Source: Bradyrhizobium septentrionale
GTDB taxonomy: Bacteria; Pseudomonadota; Alphaproteobacteria; Rhizobiales; Xanthobacteraceae
Direction: 5' to 3'
NCBI RefSeq assembly: GCF_011516645.4
Contig: NZ_CP088285.1
Location: forward strand, 9,070,501 to 9,134,500
DNA length: 64,000 nt
The notes beneath the pieces were generated by a model. It saw only the letters and a program-made list of their open reading frames with translations, did no database searches and was not told where the DNA came from. The translations under genes were made by a program, and so were the position numbers. Shown here piece by piece: positions 28,025 through 39,014 of the stretch (position 1 is its first letter; every line of letters starts with the position of its first letter).

Positions 28025-28831
28025 TCACAGCGCGTCGTCCGTTTCGATTTCGGAGATGCGCGGATTGTCGGTTAGGGCTGCCGCGCGGGATCGGGCCATA
28101 TTGTCCGAGAAGATCTCCTCGGCTTCGAGACGCATGACGCGATGGCATTCGCACGCCGCCGCGGAGAGCCGCGACCTGTCGATCTCGATCCGGCCGCGTT
28201 GATCGGACCTGATTGCCCCGCGCGTGCGCAGATTGCGCATCAGGAGCGTCACCGTCGTTCGTCGCACGCCGAGGATTTGCGACAGCGCCTGCTGAGTCAG
28301 CGGCAGGATGTCGCTGTCGACGCGATCGCGAAGCTGGAGCAGCCAGCGCGCCATCCGGGCCTCGACCGGGTGCAGCGCATTGCAGGCGGAGCCGAGCTGG
28401 AACTGGATCAGCATCGACCTGATGTGCTTTTGCATCGCCTGCCGGATCGCAGCACTGCGTCCGAAAGCCGCATGAAAGCGCGGCGCGGAAATCCGCGAGG
28501 CGGTGCCTACCGCACGTACGACTGCGGTAATACCCGACGGGGACGACCCGAGCACCGAAAGACTGCCCACCGCCCCTTCGCGCCCGACCACGCCGGTCGC
28601 AACCGTGCTCCCGTCTGCCATGTCGATCATCAGCGTGATCGCCCCGCTATGAGGGAAGAAGACGTAGTCGATCTCGTCACCGGCTCGCGCCAGGACCGCA
28701 TCCTGATCGAGCGCGACCGTCTCGAGCTCCGGACCCAGCAGATCCAGGTCCGCTGCCGGCAGTGTTGCGAGAAGGCGATTACCATTTCCGCCGGAAGCAC
28801 TCACTGGCGGGCACCCAAAGTGAAGCGACAC
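28025..28831 (-). CDS. Crp/Fnr family transcriptional regulator
   Basis: 268 residues: a cNMP-binding-like beta-barrel (about 20-120, ATGVVGREGAVGSLSVLG) and a C-terminal winged HTH with the recognition segment LTQQALSQILGVRRTTVTLLMRNL. No Fnr-type cysteines. Effector unknown; the lack of conserved cAMP-contact residues makes cAMP uncertain. Followed by about 290 bp of empty sequence before the AMP nucleosidase gene. Confidence 0.88.
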   Translation of the reverse strand: MSLHFGCPPVSASGGNGNRLLATLPAADLDLLGPELETVALDQDAVLARAGDEIDYVFFPHSGAITLMIDMADGSTVATGVVGREGAVGSLSVLGSSPSGITAVVRAVGTASRISAPRFHAAFGRSAAIRQAMQKHIRSMLIQFQLGSACNALHPVEARMARWLLQLRDRVDSDILPLTQQALSQILGVRRTTVTLLMRNLRTRGAIRSDQRGRIEIDRSRLSAAACECHRVMRLEAEEIFSDNMARSRAAALTDNPRISEIETDDAL

Positions 28832-29122
28832 GCAACCAACTCACTCAGACACGCTCTCAAAAATAAACTCCAAACGCTTGACCGCAAGGCGGAATTTTCT
28901 GCAGACAGTACACCGAGAAGTTAGATGCAAATGCGCCGCCGGACGCAACAGCAAAATGCGCACGGTCGAACCGTAGAACTGCGGAACCCAAAGTTCCAAT
29001 TCCCGGGCACGGAAAATGCTACCTCCGATTCCGCGGCGTCAGGCAGCCAGCTGGCGAAATGCGCGCAGGAGTCGCGATCTGAAGGCCGAGATCGAGCGTC
29101 GTCTGCGGCTTGGCGAACGGAG
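28832..29122. other. Intergenic region, nothing recognised
   Basis: 291 bp between the Crp-type gene and the AMP nucleosidase stop. It should hold the promoter of the Crp gene. I see no repeat, RNA or gene of substance. Confidence 0.5.
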
Positions 29123-30619
29123 CTATTGAAACGCGACTTCGGCAAAGCTCCTCAGCTTGCGCGAATGCAGCCGCTCAGACTCCTGGTCCTTCAACCTTTC
29201 GAGCGCCTTCAAGCCGATCTGAAGATGCTGGCCGACACGCTGGCGATAGAACTCGCTGGCCATGCCGGCGAGCTTGATCTCGCCATGCAGCGGCTTGTCG
29301 GAGACGCACAGCAGCGTGCCGTAAGGTACGCGGAAACGATAGCCATTGGCGGCGATCGTCGCCGATTCCATGTCAAGCGCGATAGAGCGCGACTGCGACA
29401 TCCGCCGGATCACCTGCGGTCCGCTGATCTCCCAATTGCGATTGTCGACGCTCGCGACCGTGCCGGTGCGCATCAGCCGCTTGAGCTCGAAGCCGGTGAG
29501 CCCGGTCACCTCGCCGACCGCCTCCTCGAGCGCCACCTGCATCTCCGCAAGCGCGGGGATCGGGACCCACAGCGGCAACTCGTGATCGAGCACATGGTCT
29601 TCGCGGACATAGCCATGCGCCAGCACGTAGTCGCCGAGCCGCTGCGTGTTGCGCAAGCCGGCGCAATGCCCGATCATCAGCCAGGCATGCGGCCGCAGCA
29701 CCGCGACATGATCGGTGATGTTGCGCGCATTGGACGGCCCGATCCCGATGTTGATCAGGGTGATGCCGCGATAGCCGGGTTCGACCAGATGAAACGCCGG
29801 CATCTGCGGCACGCGATCCGACGCCGTCCCGCTGGTGCCGCCGCCTGCCAGCGCGTTGCGCGTGATCACATTGCCGGGCGCGACGAAGGCCTCGAGGCCC
29901 TCTTCACCCGAGGCGAGACGCTGCAGGCTCGATTGCGCGAAGGCGTCGACATAGAACTGGTAGTTCGTGAAGATCACGAAGTTCTGGAAATGCTCGGGGT
30001 CGGTGCCGGTGTAGTGATAGAGCCGGCGCAGCGAGTAATCGACCCGTGCCGCGCGAAACAGCGCCAGCGGCTCCGGCGTGCCCGGCGTCAGTTCGAACGT
30101 CCCGTCGGCGATCGCATCGTCCATCGCGGCGAGATCGGGCGTATCGAACACGTCGCGCAGCGATCGCGTGAACGCCGAGCTGTCGGCGATGCTCAGCGCC
30201 GCCTCGATATTGATGTCGCGCCGGTAGGCGAAATGGATCGGTATAGGCTCGCTGGACTCGCCGATCTCGACCGCCACGCCGTGGTTCTTGATCAGGAGCC
30301 CGATCTGCTCGGTGAGATACGTCTTGAAAATATCCGGCCGCGTGATGCTGGTCTCGTGGATGCCGGGCCCCGCGACGAAGCCGTAGGCGAGACGGGAATC
30401 CAGCCGCGCATGCGACGAGGTCGTGATACGGACGAAGGGGTAATGCGCGCGCACCCGCGTCGTGAACGGCACGCCGTTGACATAAGCCTCGAAGCGACTG
30501 CGCAGGAACGCGGTGTTGCGCTCGTAGATCTCGTCGAGGCGGGCAACCGCCGCGCCGGCCTCGACGAACGCTTCGGTCGTGATGGATGGCGGGGTTTCGA
30601 TGGGAGGTGTGGGAGACAT
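29123..30619 (-). CDS. amn: AMP nucleosidase
   Basis: 498 residues from MSPTPPIETPP at 30617-30619, preceded by AAGGCGAC. Hydrolyses AMP to adenine and ribose 5-phosphate, a step in purine turnover. Signatures include LINIGIGPSNARNITDHVAVLRPHAWLMIGHCAGL (phosphorylase-type core), YVLAHGYVREDHVLDHELPLWVPIPAL and ALDMESATIAANGYRFRVPYGTLL. Length matches E. coli Amn. Confidence 0.95.
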   Translation of the reverse strand: MSPTPPIETPPSITTEAFVEAGAAVARLDEIYERNTAFLRSRFEAYVNGVPFTTRVRAHYPFVRITTSSHARLDSRLAYGFVAGPGIHETSITRPDIFKTYLTEQIGLLIKNHGVAVEIGESSEPIPIHFAYRRDINIEAALSIADSSAFTRSLRDVFDTPDLAAMDDAIADGTFELTPGTPEPLALFRAARVDYSLRRLYHYTGTDPEHFQNFVIFTNYQFYVDAFAQSSLQRLASGEEGLEAFVAPGNVITRNALAGGGTSGTASDRVPQMPAFHLVEPGYRGITLINIGIGPSNARNITDHVAVLRPHAWLMIGHCAGLRNTQRLGDYVLAHGYVREDHVLDHELPLWVPIPALAEMQVALEEAVGEVTGLTGFELKRLMRTGTVASVDNRNWEISGPQVIRRMSQSRSIALDMESATIAANGYRFRVPYGTLLCVSDKPLHGEIKLAGMASEFYRQRVGQHLQIGLKALERLKDQESERLHSRKLRSFAEVAFQ

Positions 30620-30732
30620 GTCGCCTTGCGCCAAATCCGTGGCCGAGCGTGGACTCACTCCGGATCAGCGCAGTATAGCGACTATGGCATCGAGTTCCAG
30701 ATGGCCGGCGAGCGCGCCTCGGCGCCGGTGCC

Positions 30733-31083
30733 CTACTCCGTCTCGCGCGGCGGCAGCGCGCAGATCTCGGACCGGGTCAGGAACCTGCGTTCGCGGCCAT
30801 TGTCGAGCGAGAACATGCCGCCGCGGCCGGGTACGACGTCGATGATCAGATCGGTGTGCTTCCAGACGTCGTATTGCGAGCCGCTGATATAGAACGGCGC
30901 GCCGCCGATCTCGCCGAGCTTGACGTCATAATCGCCGATCAGGAAGTCACCTTGCGGATAGCACATCGGCGACGAACCGTCGCAGCAGCCGCCGGACTGA
31001 TGAAACAGCACCGGGCCGTGGTCGGCGACGATCTCGGCAATCAGCTCCAGCGCAGCCGGCGTCGCGGTCACCTTGTCAGCCAT
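30733..31083 (-). CDS. DUF779 domain protein
   Basis: 116 residues from MADKVTATPAALELI. Cysteine-containing GGCCDGSSPMCYPQGDF and FYISGSQYDVWKHTDLIIDVVPGRGGMFSLDNGRERRFL are the DUF779 signature. The family is nearly always next to an aldehyde dehydrogenase of the ExaC/AldB group, as here (96 bp downstream of it). Suggested role is an accessory or metal-handling factor for that enzyme; unproven. Confidence 0.9.
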   Translation of the reverse strand: MADKVTATPAALELIAEIVADHGPVLFHQSGGCCDGSSPMCYPQGDFLIGDYDVKLGEIGGAPFYISGSQYDVWKHTDLIIDVVPGRGGMFSLDNGRERRFLTRSEICALPPRETE

Positions 31084-31178
31084 TTCGGCCTCCGTGATGG
31101 GAGCTCCGGCGGGAATACCCCGCCGGAGCCTGTCGCTTGGCCCGCTCCCCAAAACGAAAGGGAGCGGCATTCCGAGTG

Positions 31179-32696
<1,518 letters not shown>

Positions 32697-32806
32697 GTGT
32701 TCCTCCGTTGGCACGCCGATGCACACGGCGTTGCCCGGAACGCTCGGTCAAATCAGGCAGACATAACAGGGGCCCACCCCAACGGCCGCAGGGGAACTGT
32801 CGCAAA

Positions 32807-32826
32807 TCTGAGACAGGGTGCGCCGC
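32807..32826. promoter_or_regulatory. Candidate AcoR-type activator site upstream of the aldehyde dehydrogenase gene
   Basis: CTGTCGCA-AATC-TGAGACAG, an 8-4-8 palindrome with one mismatch, 111 bp upstream of the dehydrogenase start. Distance and dyad form fit an upstream activator site. No clear -24/-12 promoter was found. Confidence 0.45.
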
Positions 32827-32872
32827 AAATTGGCAGGGCGTATCGGCGCTGCGGAAGCCTTGCGGGAATGCC

Positions 32873-33829
32873 TTAGCGGTGCAAGCCGAGTTGCTTGAGC
32901 TTGCGGTGCAACGTGGCGCGGGACATGTCGAGGTCCTTCGCGGCTTTCGACACATTGCCGCCGGCCCGCGCGAGCGCACGCTGCAACGCTGCGCGTTCCG
33001 CGGCAACAAGACCCCCATCGTCGCGGGTCTCGCCGATCAGATCGGCCGCCGGCAGCGGTCGCGCCAGCGACGCCGCGTTGAGGCCGAGCGCACGGCGCGC
33101 GGCCCGCGTTGCGCCGATCACGAGATCGTCGCGATCGACTGCCAGCAGCGAGTTGACGGCGCGCTCGCTCCTCGGCGTCAGCAGAATACGTGCGTCAGGA
33201 AATGCCCGGCGAAAATTCTCGGCTTCGATCACGCGCGCAGCGTCGGTGACCGTGGTCGCGATCAGCCGGGAAAAACCGTCGGTCAGGTCCGCCCGGCAGG
33301 ACGACACGTCGAGCGCGGCGGCAAGCTCGCCGTGCTCGTCGAAGATCGGCGCGGTGGTGCAGAACAGGCCGGAGTTTGCGCGTGAAGAAGTGCTGTTCGC
33401 GGTCGATCGACAGCGGCCGCTTCTCGACGATGCAGGTGCCGATGCCGTTGGTCCCCTCGTATTTCTCGCTCCAGACCGCGCCGGTCCACAGCCCCCATGC
33501 GTTGAACGTGGCGTCATCGGCGCAGGCGCCGCGCCGGTCGACGACGACGCCGTCGCGGTCCGCGAGCAGCACCGAACAGCCAACCCCGCCCACGGCAAGG
33601 AACAGCCGGTCCAGCGTGTGCTGGGCCACTTTCAGGAATTCGCCGAGCCGTTGTGCGCGGCGGCGATGTCGGCCTGGTCGAGACGATAGGACGGCAGGCG
33701 GCTCGCCGGATCGAGCGCATGCAGATGGCCGGACCGGCGCCACGATGCCGACAGGTCCGAGGGCGCGCCGCCTCCGGCCAGCACGTCGAGAACCTTGTCC
33801 GTATGCACGACACCTGGCGACCGGCTCAT
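32873..33829 (-). pseudogene. GAF/Fis-type (AcoR-like) regulator with two frameshifts
   Basis: Three frames add up to one protein. Frame one, 33829 down to about 33650: MSRSPGVVHTDKVLDVLAGG...RLDQADIAAA. Frame two to about 33378: RLGEFLKVAQHTLDRLFLAVGG...IDREQHFFTR. Frame three to 32873: NSGLFCTTAPIFDEHGELAAALDVSS...GGNVSKAAKDLDMSRATLHRKLKQLGLHR. The second break fits one extra A in the AAA run (33375-33377 as TTT on the plus strand). It has a GAF-like sensor and a Fis HTH, but no AAA+ sigma54 domain is seen in the ORF. It precedes the aldehyde dehydrogenase gene. Sequencing error cannot be excluded. Confidence 0.8.
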
Positions 33830-34035
33830 GCCTCCCTCCCTGCTCCCCCGGGTTCTGCGACCCTCGGGAGCGCGGCGCTGTTGGCCCTGGCACCCTTTGT
33901 ATCCCGCAGGATATAGCGCTGCTAGCAGCCTTTCAAGGGACGGTCATTGCGACGTTCGGACAGGTACCGGCGATGTATCGTCAAGCGATCGCGGGACAGG
34001 CCGAGGGGGCAAAGTCCCCCTCCAGCGGAATGCGC

Positions 34036-35268
34036 CTACTGAACCCTCGCGAGCACCGCGAGACGGCGGATGCCCTTGTTGCGGTAGGCTTCGAGGAACG
34101 CGTAGTAGTCCTTGAACGAGACGCAGCCGTTGGAATCGCCGTTCGGGCCGAGCATGAAGGTGTGCGCGAGCAGGCCGTCGCGGTTGAAGATCTTGCCCTC
34201 GCCGCCGATCGGCGTGAGCCGCAGCGCCGGCACGCCATGGAACAGCGCCTCGCGCGGCTTGAGCTCGTAAATGTGCGGCGGCGTCACGCCGACCATCTTC
34301 AGATGCGATGATCTGGGATCGTCGAGCCGGGAGCCGAGGCCCGAATGCGCCTCGAGGCGCGTGCCGTCCGGCAGGTACACGGTCTTCGCCGAGATGTCGT
34401 AGACCGCGGTCTGGCGGTCATAGGGCGGCGAGCCGCCGAGCATCGGGTTCTGGTCCAGCGTCGAGGGGATGCTGCCGGTGACGTTGGCGTCGGCGGAGGC
34501 GAAGGAGAGCAGCCCGCCGCCCGACTCGCGCTTGCCCCACAGCTTCTCGACCATGGTCTGCCGCTCGCTCGATGCGATCGACATCACCGCGGCCTTGGCG
34601 CGCGCGGCCATGTCACGAACGCCGCCGGATTTGGCAGCCTGCCTGGCTTCGGCGGGCTTGGCTTCCTTGGGCTGCACCGTTGCGGCGGGATCGTTGAGCG
34701 CCACCTGCAGATTGGCGGCGGCTTCCCTCTTGGCGGTCTCGACCGACTTCGGCGCCGGCAGCGGCTTCGATGTCTCGGCGAGCTTGGCCGAGGCAACGGC
34801 CCTCGCCGCTTCGGCGACCTTGGGCGCAGCCGCCTGTTTGATCGGATCGATCTGCGGCGCGGCGTCGGCCAGGGCGCTGGACGGCACGCTGGAGGCCACG
34901 CCCTCGGGCGATGCGGCCGCAAACCGATCGTTAAACATAAGCGAAGGTGCCGGGGCTTCCGACTTCGCGACCTCGCTCTTGGCCGGAGCCACAGGCGCGG
35001 GCGTCAGGGACGCGAACACCTCGTTGAACGCCGGCGCCGGCCGTGCGGCGACCGCCGCGGGCCGCTTCACCACCGGCGCATCGAACGCCGCATTGCCCAC
35101 TGATGGGTAGACGCCCGCCGCAAAGATGTTGGCGTAGACGGTCCAGGCGCAGCCAAGCACCAGCCCCGCCACCGCGGCGCTGCCGAGGAAATGCTGTGGG
35201 AGGATTTTTCGGGAAGCTTTCTTGCGGCTTGGCGCCCCAAGAACATACGCACTCGCACTCGTACCCAT
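34036..35268 (-). CDS. DUF2778 domain protein, membrane-anchored (L,D-transpeptidase-like)
   Basis: 410 residues from MGTSASAYVLG (35268). One N-terminal membrane helix (about 25-47, GSAAVAGLVLGCAWTVYANIF), then a long Ala/Pro/Lys-rich low-complexity stretch, then a C-terminal DUF2778 domain: YDRQTAVYDISAKTVYLPDG, LEAHSGLGSRLDDP and GPNGDSNGCVSFKDY. The H...S/C pattern (SNGCVSF) resembles YkuD-type L,D-transpeptidases, so it probably acts on peptidoglycan in the periplasm. An in-frame upstream ATG (35355) exists but lacks support. Confidence 0.85.
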   Translation of the reverse strand: MGTSASAYVLGAPSRKKASRKILPQHFLGSAAVAGLVLGCAWTVYANIFAAGVYPSVGNAAFDAPVVKRPAAVAARPAPAFNEVFASLTPAPVAPAKSEVAKSEAPAPSLMFNDRFAAASPEGVASSVPSSALADAAPQIDPIKQAAAPKVAEAARAVASAKLAETSKPLPAPKSVETAKREAAANLQVALNDPAATVQPKEAKPAEARQAAKSGGVRDMAARAKAAVMSIASSERQTMVEKLWGKRESGGGLLSFASADANVTGSIPSTLDQNPMLGGSPPYDRQTAVYDISAKTVYLPDGTRLEAHSGLGSRLDDPRSSHLKMVGVTPPHIYELKPREALFHGVPALRLTPIGGEGKIFNRDGLLAHTFMLGPNGDSNGCVSFKDYYAFLEAYRNKGIRRLAVLARVQ

Positions 35269-35596
35269 ACGCCCGACGCTCAAAACAGGTCCACCTTTGT
35301 CCCTCACTCGACGACAGGTCGAACGGATGTTCGGCTCAACGTCGCGCGGGGGCACAGACGGCCATTAAGGCGACTTTTAGTTAAATGCGACTTAACCGGA
35401 TGCGATCCCCTGCAACGCGGGAAGTGCCTGTGGCGTAGGGCTTTTTTAAGATGGCAATGGACCGCCAAAGCGGCTTTTCTGTCCCATCATGGGACATTCC
35501 GGCACGCAGTTCCACCCGCTGCATGCCGCCATCAATGAGGGGAGAATTTCCTTGCCGATCACCCCGGATTCGCGCGGGGATTGAGCAAGATTCTCC
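35269..35596. other. Intergenic region with a perfect palindrome
   Basis: 328 bp between the DUF2778 start and the DUF899 stop. It contains TGTCCCA-TCA-TGGGACA at 35480-35496 and T-rich GCTTTTTTAAG near 35440; otherwise no gene. Confidence 0.65.
35480..35496. promoter_or_regulatory. Perfect 7-3-7 palindrome TGTCCCA-TCA-TGGGACA
   Basis: A perfect dyad typical of dimeric regulator or activator sites, 212 bp upstream of the DUF2778 gene. No U-tract follows, so it is not a terminator. It has the same TGTC...GACA ends as the dyad at 32807-32826. Confidence 0.45.
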
Positions 35597-36292
35597 TCAG
35601 TAGCTGAGCTTCGGATACCAGTCCTTGCCACGTCCTTCGGGCGTGGTGTCGAGCACGGTCCAGAGCGGGTCCATGTCCGGCGCGCCGCGCGGATCCTGGC
35701 CGGGGTCGACGGTGCCGGCCCCCATCTCGCCGGCCCAGAAATGATGGATCGTGCCGTCATGGCGCGTGAAGACATTGTAGCCGGGCACGTCGCCGTCATC
35801 CCTGCTGACATAGTCGCGCGTGTAGTCACCCGACACATCGGAATAGACCTTGTGGCGCGTCCAGCCGCGCGCCCGCTTCGCCTCGATCAGCCGCGCGATC
35901 GGCGAGCGCGCCACGAACACGAACGCCACGCGCTGCTCGATATCGGGCAGCTTCTCTTCCCACGTGGCCATGAACGACGTGCACATCGGACACGGCTTCT
36001 CGCGCTGCGGGCCGAACATGTAGCTGTAGATGACCAGCGTCTGCTTGCTGCCGAAGAGATCGCCGAGCGACGCCACGCCGGCCTCGCCGGTGAACTCGTA
36101 GGCCCGGGTCACCTCGCCGCCCGGCGGCAATGCGCGGCGCAGCTCGGCCACGCGCTCGATATGCCGGCGCAGCTCGATCTCCTCGACGAGCAACGCCTGG
36201 CGCGCGCGGCGATATTCGGCGCTCTCATTGGGAAAGCGATTGGTGTTGGTCTTGGCGAGCTCAGAAGCGTGCTTCAGGACGGAACTGGTCAT
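35597..36292 (-). CDS. DUF899 family thioredoxin-like protein
   Basis: 231 residues. Starts MTSSVLKHASELAKTNTNRFPNESAEYRRARQALLVEEIELRRHIERVAELRRALPPGGEV, with the helical N-terminus typical of DUF899, then a thioredoxin-like fold with CPMCTSFMATWEEK (CxxC) and a C-terminal YNVFTRHDGTIHHFWAGE. Probably a redox-related cytoplasmic protein. Lone gene. Confidence 0.9.
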   Translation of the reverse strand: MTSSVLKHASELAKTNTNRFPNESAEYRRARQALLVEEIELRRHIERVAELRRALPPGGEVTRAYEFTGEAGVASLGDLFGSKQTLVIYSYMFGPQREKPCPMCTSFMATWEEKLPDIEQRVAFVFVARSPIARLIEAKRARGWTRHKVYSDVSGDYTRDYVSRDDGDVPGYNVFTRHDGTIHHFWAGEMGAGTVDPGQDPRGAPDMDPLWTVLDTTPEGRGKDWYPKLSY

Positions 36293-36370
36293 GTCGGGAC
36301 CTCGTGTGGTTGACGGGTACCTGGAAGACGAGCCGGAACCGGCCGGTCCGACATTCGACTTCGATGATTT

Positions 36371-37873
36371 CTACCGCAGTTCCGGCGGCGGCGAGCGGTC
36401 GAGGACGTCACCCTTTGGACCTTCCAGCAAATCGAGCGCATAGGTCTCGACAACCAGCGGCCCGCGCATGCGATTGGCCTCGGCGATGGTTTCGACACGG
36501 GCGAAATTGTCGCGTAGCGAAGCCGGCATGGTCTGTTCGAGCTCATGCACATACAGCAGCTTGCCGGACAGCTGGGCCGGGCTCGGCTCAGGCATGTTGA
36601 CCCAGCGAATGCGCTGGCCCTGCTGCGCCACGCAGCTGCCCTTGGGGAGATAGAAGGCAAGCCAGCCGACGGTGCCGTAGTCCGGCGCCAGCACGCAGGT
36701 CGCACCGTGACGGACGCGCGCCGCCTCGATCTCGGCGGCGAGCTCCTGCCAGCCGACACCGACGCTGCGCACGGTGGCGTCCCGGCGATAGCCTGAGAGC
36801 ATGCCGGTGTTGGCCTGCACGATCAGCAGTGCAAACAGCACGACGCCGACCGGCGCGGCCCAGCGGCGGCAGAAATCGATCGTGCGCTGCTCGCGCGGCG
36901 CCCACTGCACCTGGATCGCGGCGACCGCGGCCGCCACCGCAAAGGCGGGATAGACAGGTGCGAACCAGTTGGCCTCGACCCGCGCATGCAGCGCGTGCCA
37001 GGTGAAGTAGACGACGATGGTCCAGAACATCGTGTTGATCAGCACGCGCGCGCCCATCGCGCCGGCGCGGCGCCGAGAGAGCGCGTAAAGGCCCATCACG
37101 CCGAGTATGAAGACCAGCGGCGTCGCGAACGCGAACTGCGTCGGGATCAGCTCGGCGATATAGGTCGGCCGGAAATCCTCGATCCGGGCGCGGCCCATCT
37201 GCTTGATGAAGGACACCCATTGGTGATCGGCATTCCAGAGGATGACCGGCGCAAACAGGCCGGCCGCGACCACGCCGCCGAGATAGAGCCAAGGCGAGAG
37301 AAACCAGCGCCGCAGCTTCGGCACCGCCGCAAGCCAGATCAGGATCGCGGGACCAAAGAACAGCGCCGTATATTTCGACAGCAGCGCCAGACCTGCGCTG
37401 GCGCCGACCGCAAGCCACCAAGCGCCGCGGCCGGTCTCCAGCACCTTGGCGAGCGAGAACAGCAACAGGCTGGCAGCGACCAGCAGCGGCGCATCCGGCG
37501 TCACGATCAGCGTGCCGACGGCGGCCATCAGCGTGACGTTGAGCAGGATCGTGGCGCTTGCGGCGATGCGCTGGCCGCCGAACAGGAGCTCGGCCGCCCG
37601 GTAGATCGCCCAGCTCATCGGCAGCGCGAGCAGGATCGACACCAGCCGCACCCCGAACGGCGTGTCGCCTGCGATCATGGTGCCGAGCCGGATCACGATC
37701 GCCACCATCGGCGGATGGTCGTAGTATCCGCCGGCGAGCGACTTCGACCACATCCAGTAATAGGCTTCGTCGAAGGTCAGCGGCGTCCATGCGGCGGCGG
37801 CCAGCCGCAGCACCACGAGCGCGCACACCGCAAGGGCGGTGTTCCGGGCGAGCCGCGCCTCGTTCGCGTTCAT
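36371..37873 (-). CDS. Glycosyltransferase family 39 (ArnT/PMT-like) membrane protein
   Basis: 500 residues with about 10-12 membrane helices. LTFDEAYYWMWSKSLAGGYYDHPPMVAIVIRLG carries the DE pair of GT-C enzymes, with the ArnT/YfhO-type HPP motif. It probably transfers a sugar from an undecaprenyl-phosphate-sugar to lipid A or another outer-surface acceptor. The next gene on the same strand (6 bp gap, upstream) encodes a polyprenyl-phosphate glycosyltransferase with a GtrA flippase domain, so the pair likely makes and uses the lipid-linked donor. Confidence 0.88.
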   Translation of the reverse strand: MNANEARLARNTALAVCALVVLRLAAAAWTPLTFDEAYYWMWSKSLAGGYYDHPPMVAIVIRLGTMIAGDTPFGVRLVSILLALPMSWAIYRAAELLFGGQRIAASATILLNVTLMAAVGTLIVTPDAPLLVAASLLLFSLAKVLETGRGAWWLAVGASAGLALLSKYTALFFGPAILIWLAAVPKLRRWFLSPWLYLGGVVAAGLFAPVILWNADHQWVSFIKQMGRARIEDFRPTYIAELIPTQFAFATPLVFILGVMGLYALSRRRAGAMGARVLINTMFWTIVVYFTWHALHARVEANWFAPVYPAFAVAAAVAAIQVQWAPREQRTIDFCRRWAAPVGVVLFALLIVQANTGMLSGYRRDATVRSVGVGWQELAAEIEAARVRHGATCVLAPDYGTVGWLAFYLPKGSCVAQQGQRIRWVNMPEPSPAQLSGKLLYVHELEQTMPASLRDNFARVETIAEANRMRGPLVVETYALDLLEGPKGDVLDRSPPPELR

Positions 37874-37880
37874 GCCACCG

Positions 37881-39014
37881 TCATCGCTTGCGCCAGACGA
37901 ACAGCCCGGACATCGCGTAGTTCCACACCACGCCCATCAGCGCGCCGGCCGCGCCCGCAAGCCACCAGATCGGCTCCTGGTCGTAGACCGAGAACGCGAC
38001 GCCGACATTGGCGAGCAGGCCGACGCTGCAGACCAGATAGAACAGCAACAGGCCGCGCAGGATGCCAAAGCCCTTCAGCCGCTGGTCGCGGTAGGTCAGG
38101 AAGTTGTTGAGGATGAAGTTGCTGGTCATCGCGACGATCGCGCCGGCAGCCTGAGCCTCCGGGAATGGCGCCTTGAACAGCTCCAGCGAGATGAACAGCA
38201 CGCCGAGATGCACCAGCAGGCCGAGCCCGCCGACGGCTGCGAACAGAATGAAGCGCAGCGAGATCAGATCATTGGTCAGCTTCGCCAGCACCAGGCCAAG
38301 GAAGTCGAGCGCGACCATCGAGTCAAGCTTGCTCTCGCCATGCTGGCGGGCGCCGAACGTGAAGGGAATTTCGACCGTACGCAGCTTGCCCTCCGCGGTC
38401 GCCACCACGTCGAGCAGGATCTTGAAGCCCTGGGTCGACAGCTGCGGCGCAAGCTGCTCGAAACGGTCGCGGCGGATCATGAAGAAGCCGCTCATGGGGT
38501 CCGCGATCTCGACCTTCAACGAGCGGCGCGCGATCTCGGTGGCGAAGGCGCTGGCGCCGGCACGCTGCTTGTTGAAGCCGTCGGCCTTGTAGCCCTCGAT
38601 ATAGCGGCTGCCGACCACGAGCTCGGCCTCGCCGCTCTGCAGCAGCGCCACCATCTTCGGCAGCTGGGTCTCGTCATGCTGCAGATCGGCGTCCATGACG
38701 GCAGCGTAAGGCGCGCTCGAGGCCAGGATACCCTCGATGCAGGCGCCGGACAGGCCACGCCGGCCGATTCGGCGGATGCAGCGCACGCGGGAATCCTTCC
38801 GCGCCAGCTCACGCACCACGTCCCAGGTTCCATCGGGCGAATTGTCATCGACGAAGATGACTTCCCACGACAGGTCCTTCAGAATCGCATCGAGCCGGCG
38901 GTACAGCACCGTGACATTGGCGCGTTCGTTGAAGGTCGGGACGACCACCGAAAGCTGCGGCAGACGTGCGGCCTGCGACAGGGTTTCGGGGCCCGGCTTG
39001 ATGGCTTCATTCAT
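37881..39014 (-). CDS. Glycosyltransferase family 2 with C-terminal GtrA domain
   Basis: 377 residues. GT2 domain (about 20-240): LSVVVPTFNERANV, FVDDNSPDGTWDVV, DADLQHDETQLPKM and ADPMSGFFMIRR. GtrA-like membrane domain (about 255-375) with four helices (RFILFAAVGGLGLLVHLGVLFI...). Such fusions act as polyprenyl-phosphate mannosyl- or glucosyltransferases that also flip the product. It is 7 bp upstream of the GT39 gene, in one operon. Confidence 0.9.
   Translation of the reverse strand: MNEAIKPGPETLSQAARLPQLSVVVPTFNERANVTVLYRRLDAILKDLSWEVIFVDDNSPDGTWDVVRELARKDSRVRCIRRIGRRGLSGACIEGILASSAPYAAVMDADLQHDETQLPKMVALLQSGEAELVVGSRYIEGYKADGFNKQRAGASAFATEIARRSLKVEIADPMSGFFMIRRDRFEQLAPQLSTQGFKILLDVVATAEGKLRTVEIPFTFGARQHGESKLDSMVALDFLGLVLAKLTNDLISLRFILFAAVGGLGLLVHLGVLFISLELFKAPFPEAQAAGAIVAMTSNFILNNFLTYRDQRLKGFGILRGLLLFYLVCSVGLLANVGVAFSVYDQEPIWWLAGAAGALMGVVWNYAMSGLFVWRKR

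Noticed and set aside
28925..30892. Plus-strand 655-residue frame
   Set aside because: Shadow of AMP nucleosidase; His/Arg/Asp-rich composition and no domain.
32697..32872. Sigma54 promoter for the aldehyde dehydrogenase gene
   Set aside because: No GG-N10-GC pair close to TGGCAC-N5-TTGC was found in this gap.
34004..34023. GGGGG-CAAAGT-CCCCC hairpin as terminator of the DUF2778 gene
   Set aside because: No U-tract and weak stem.
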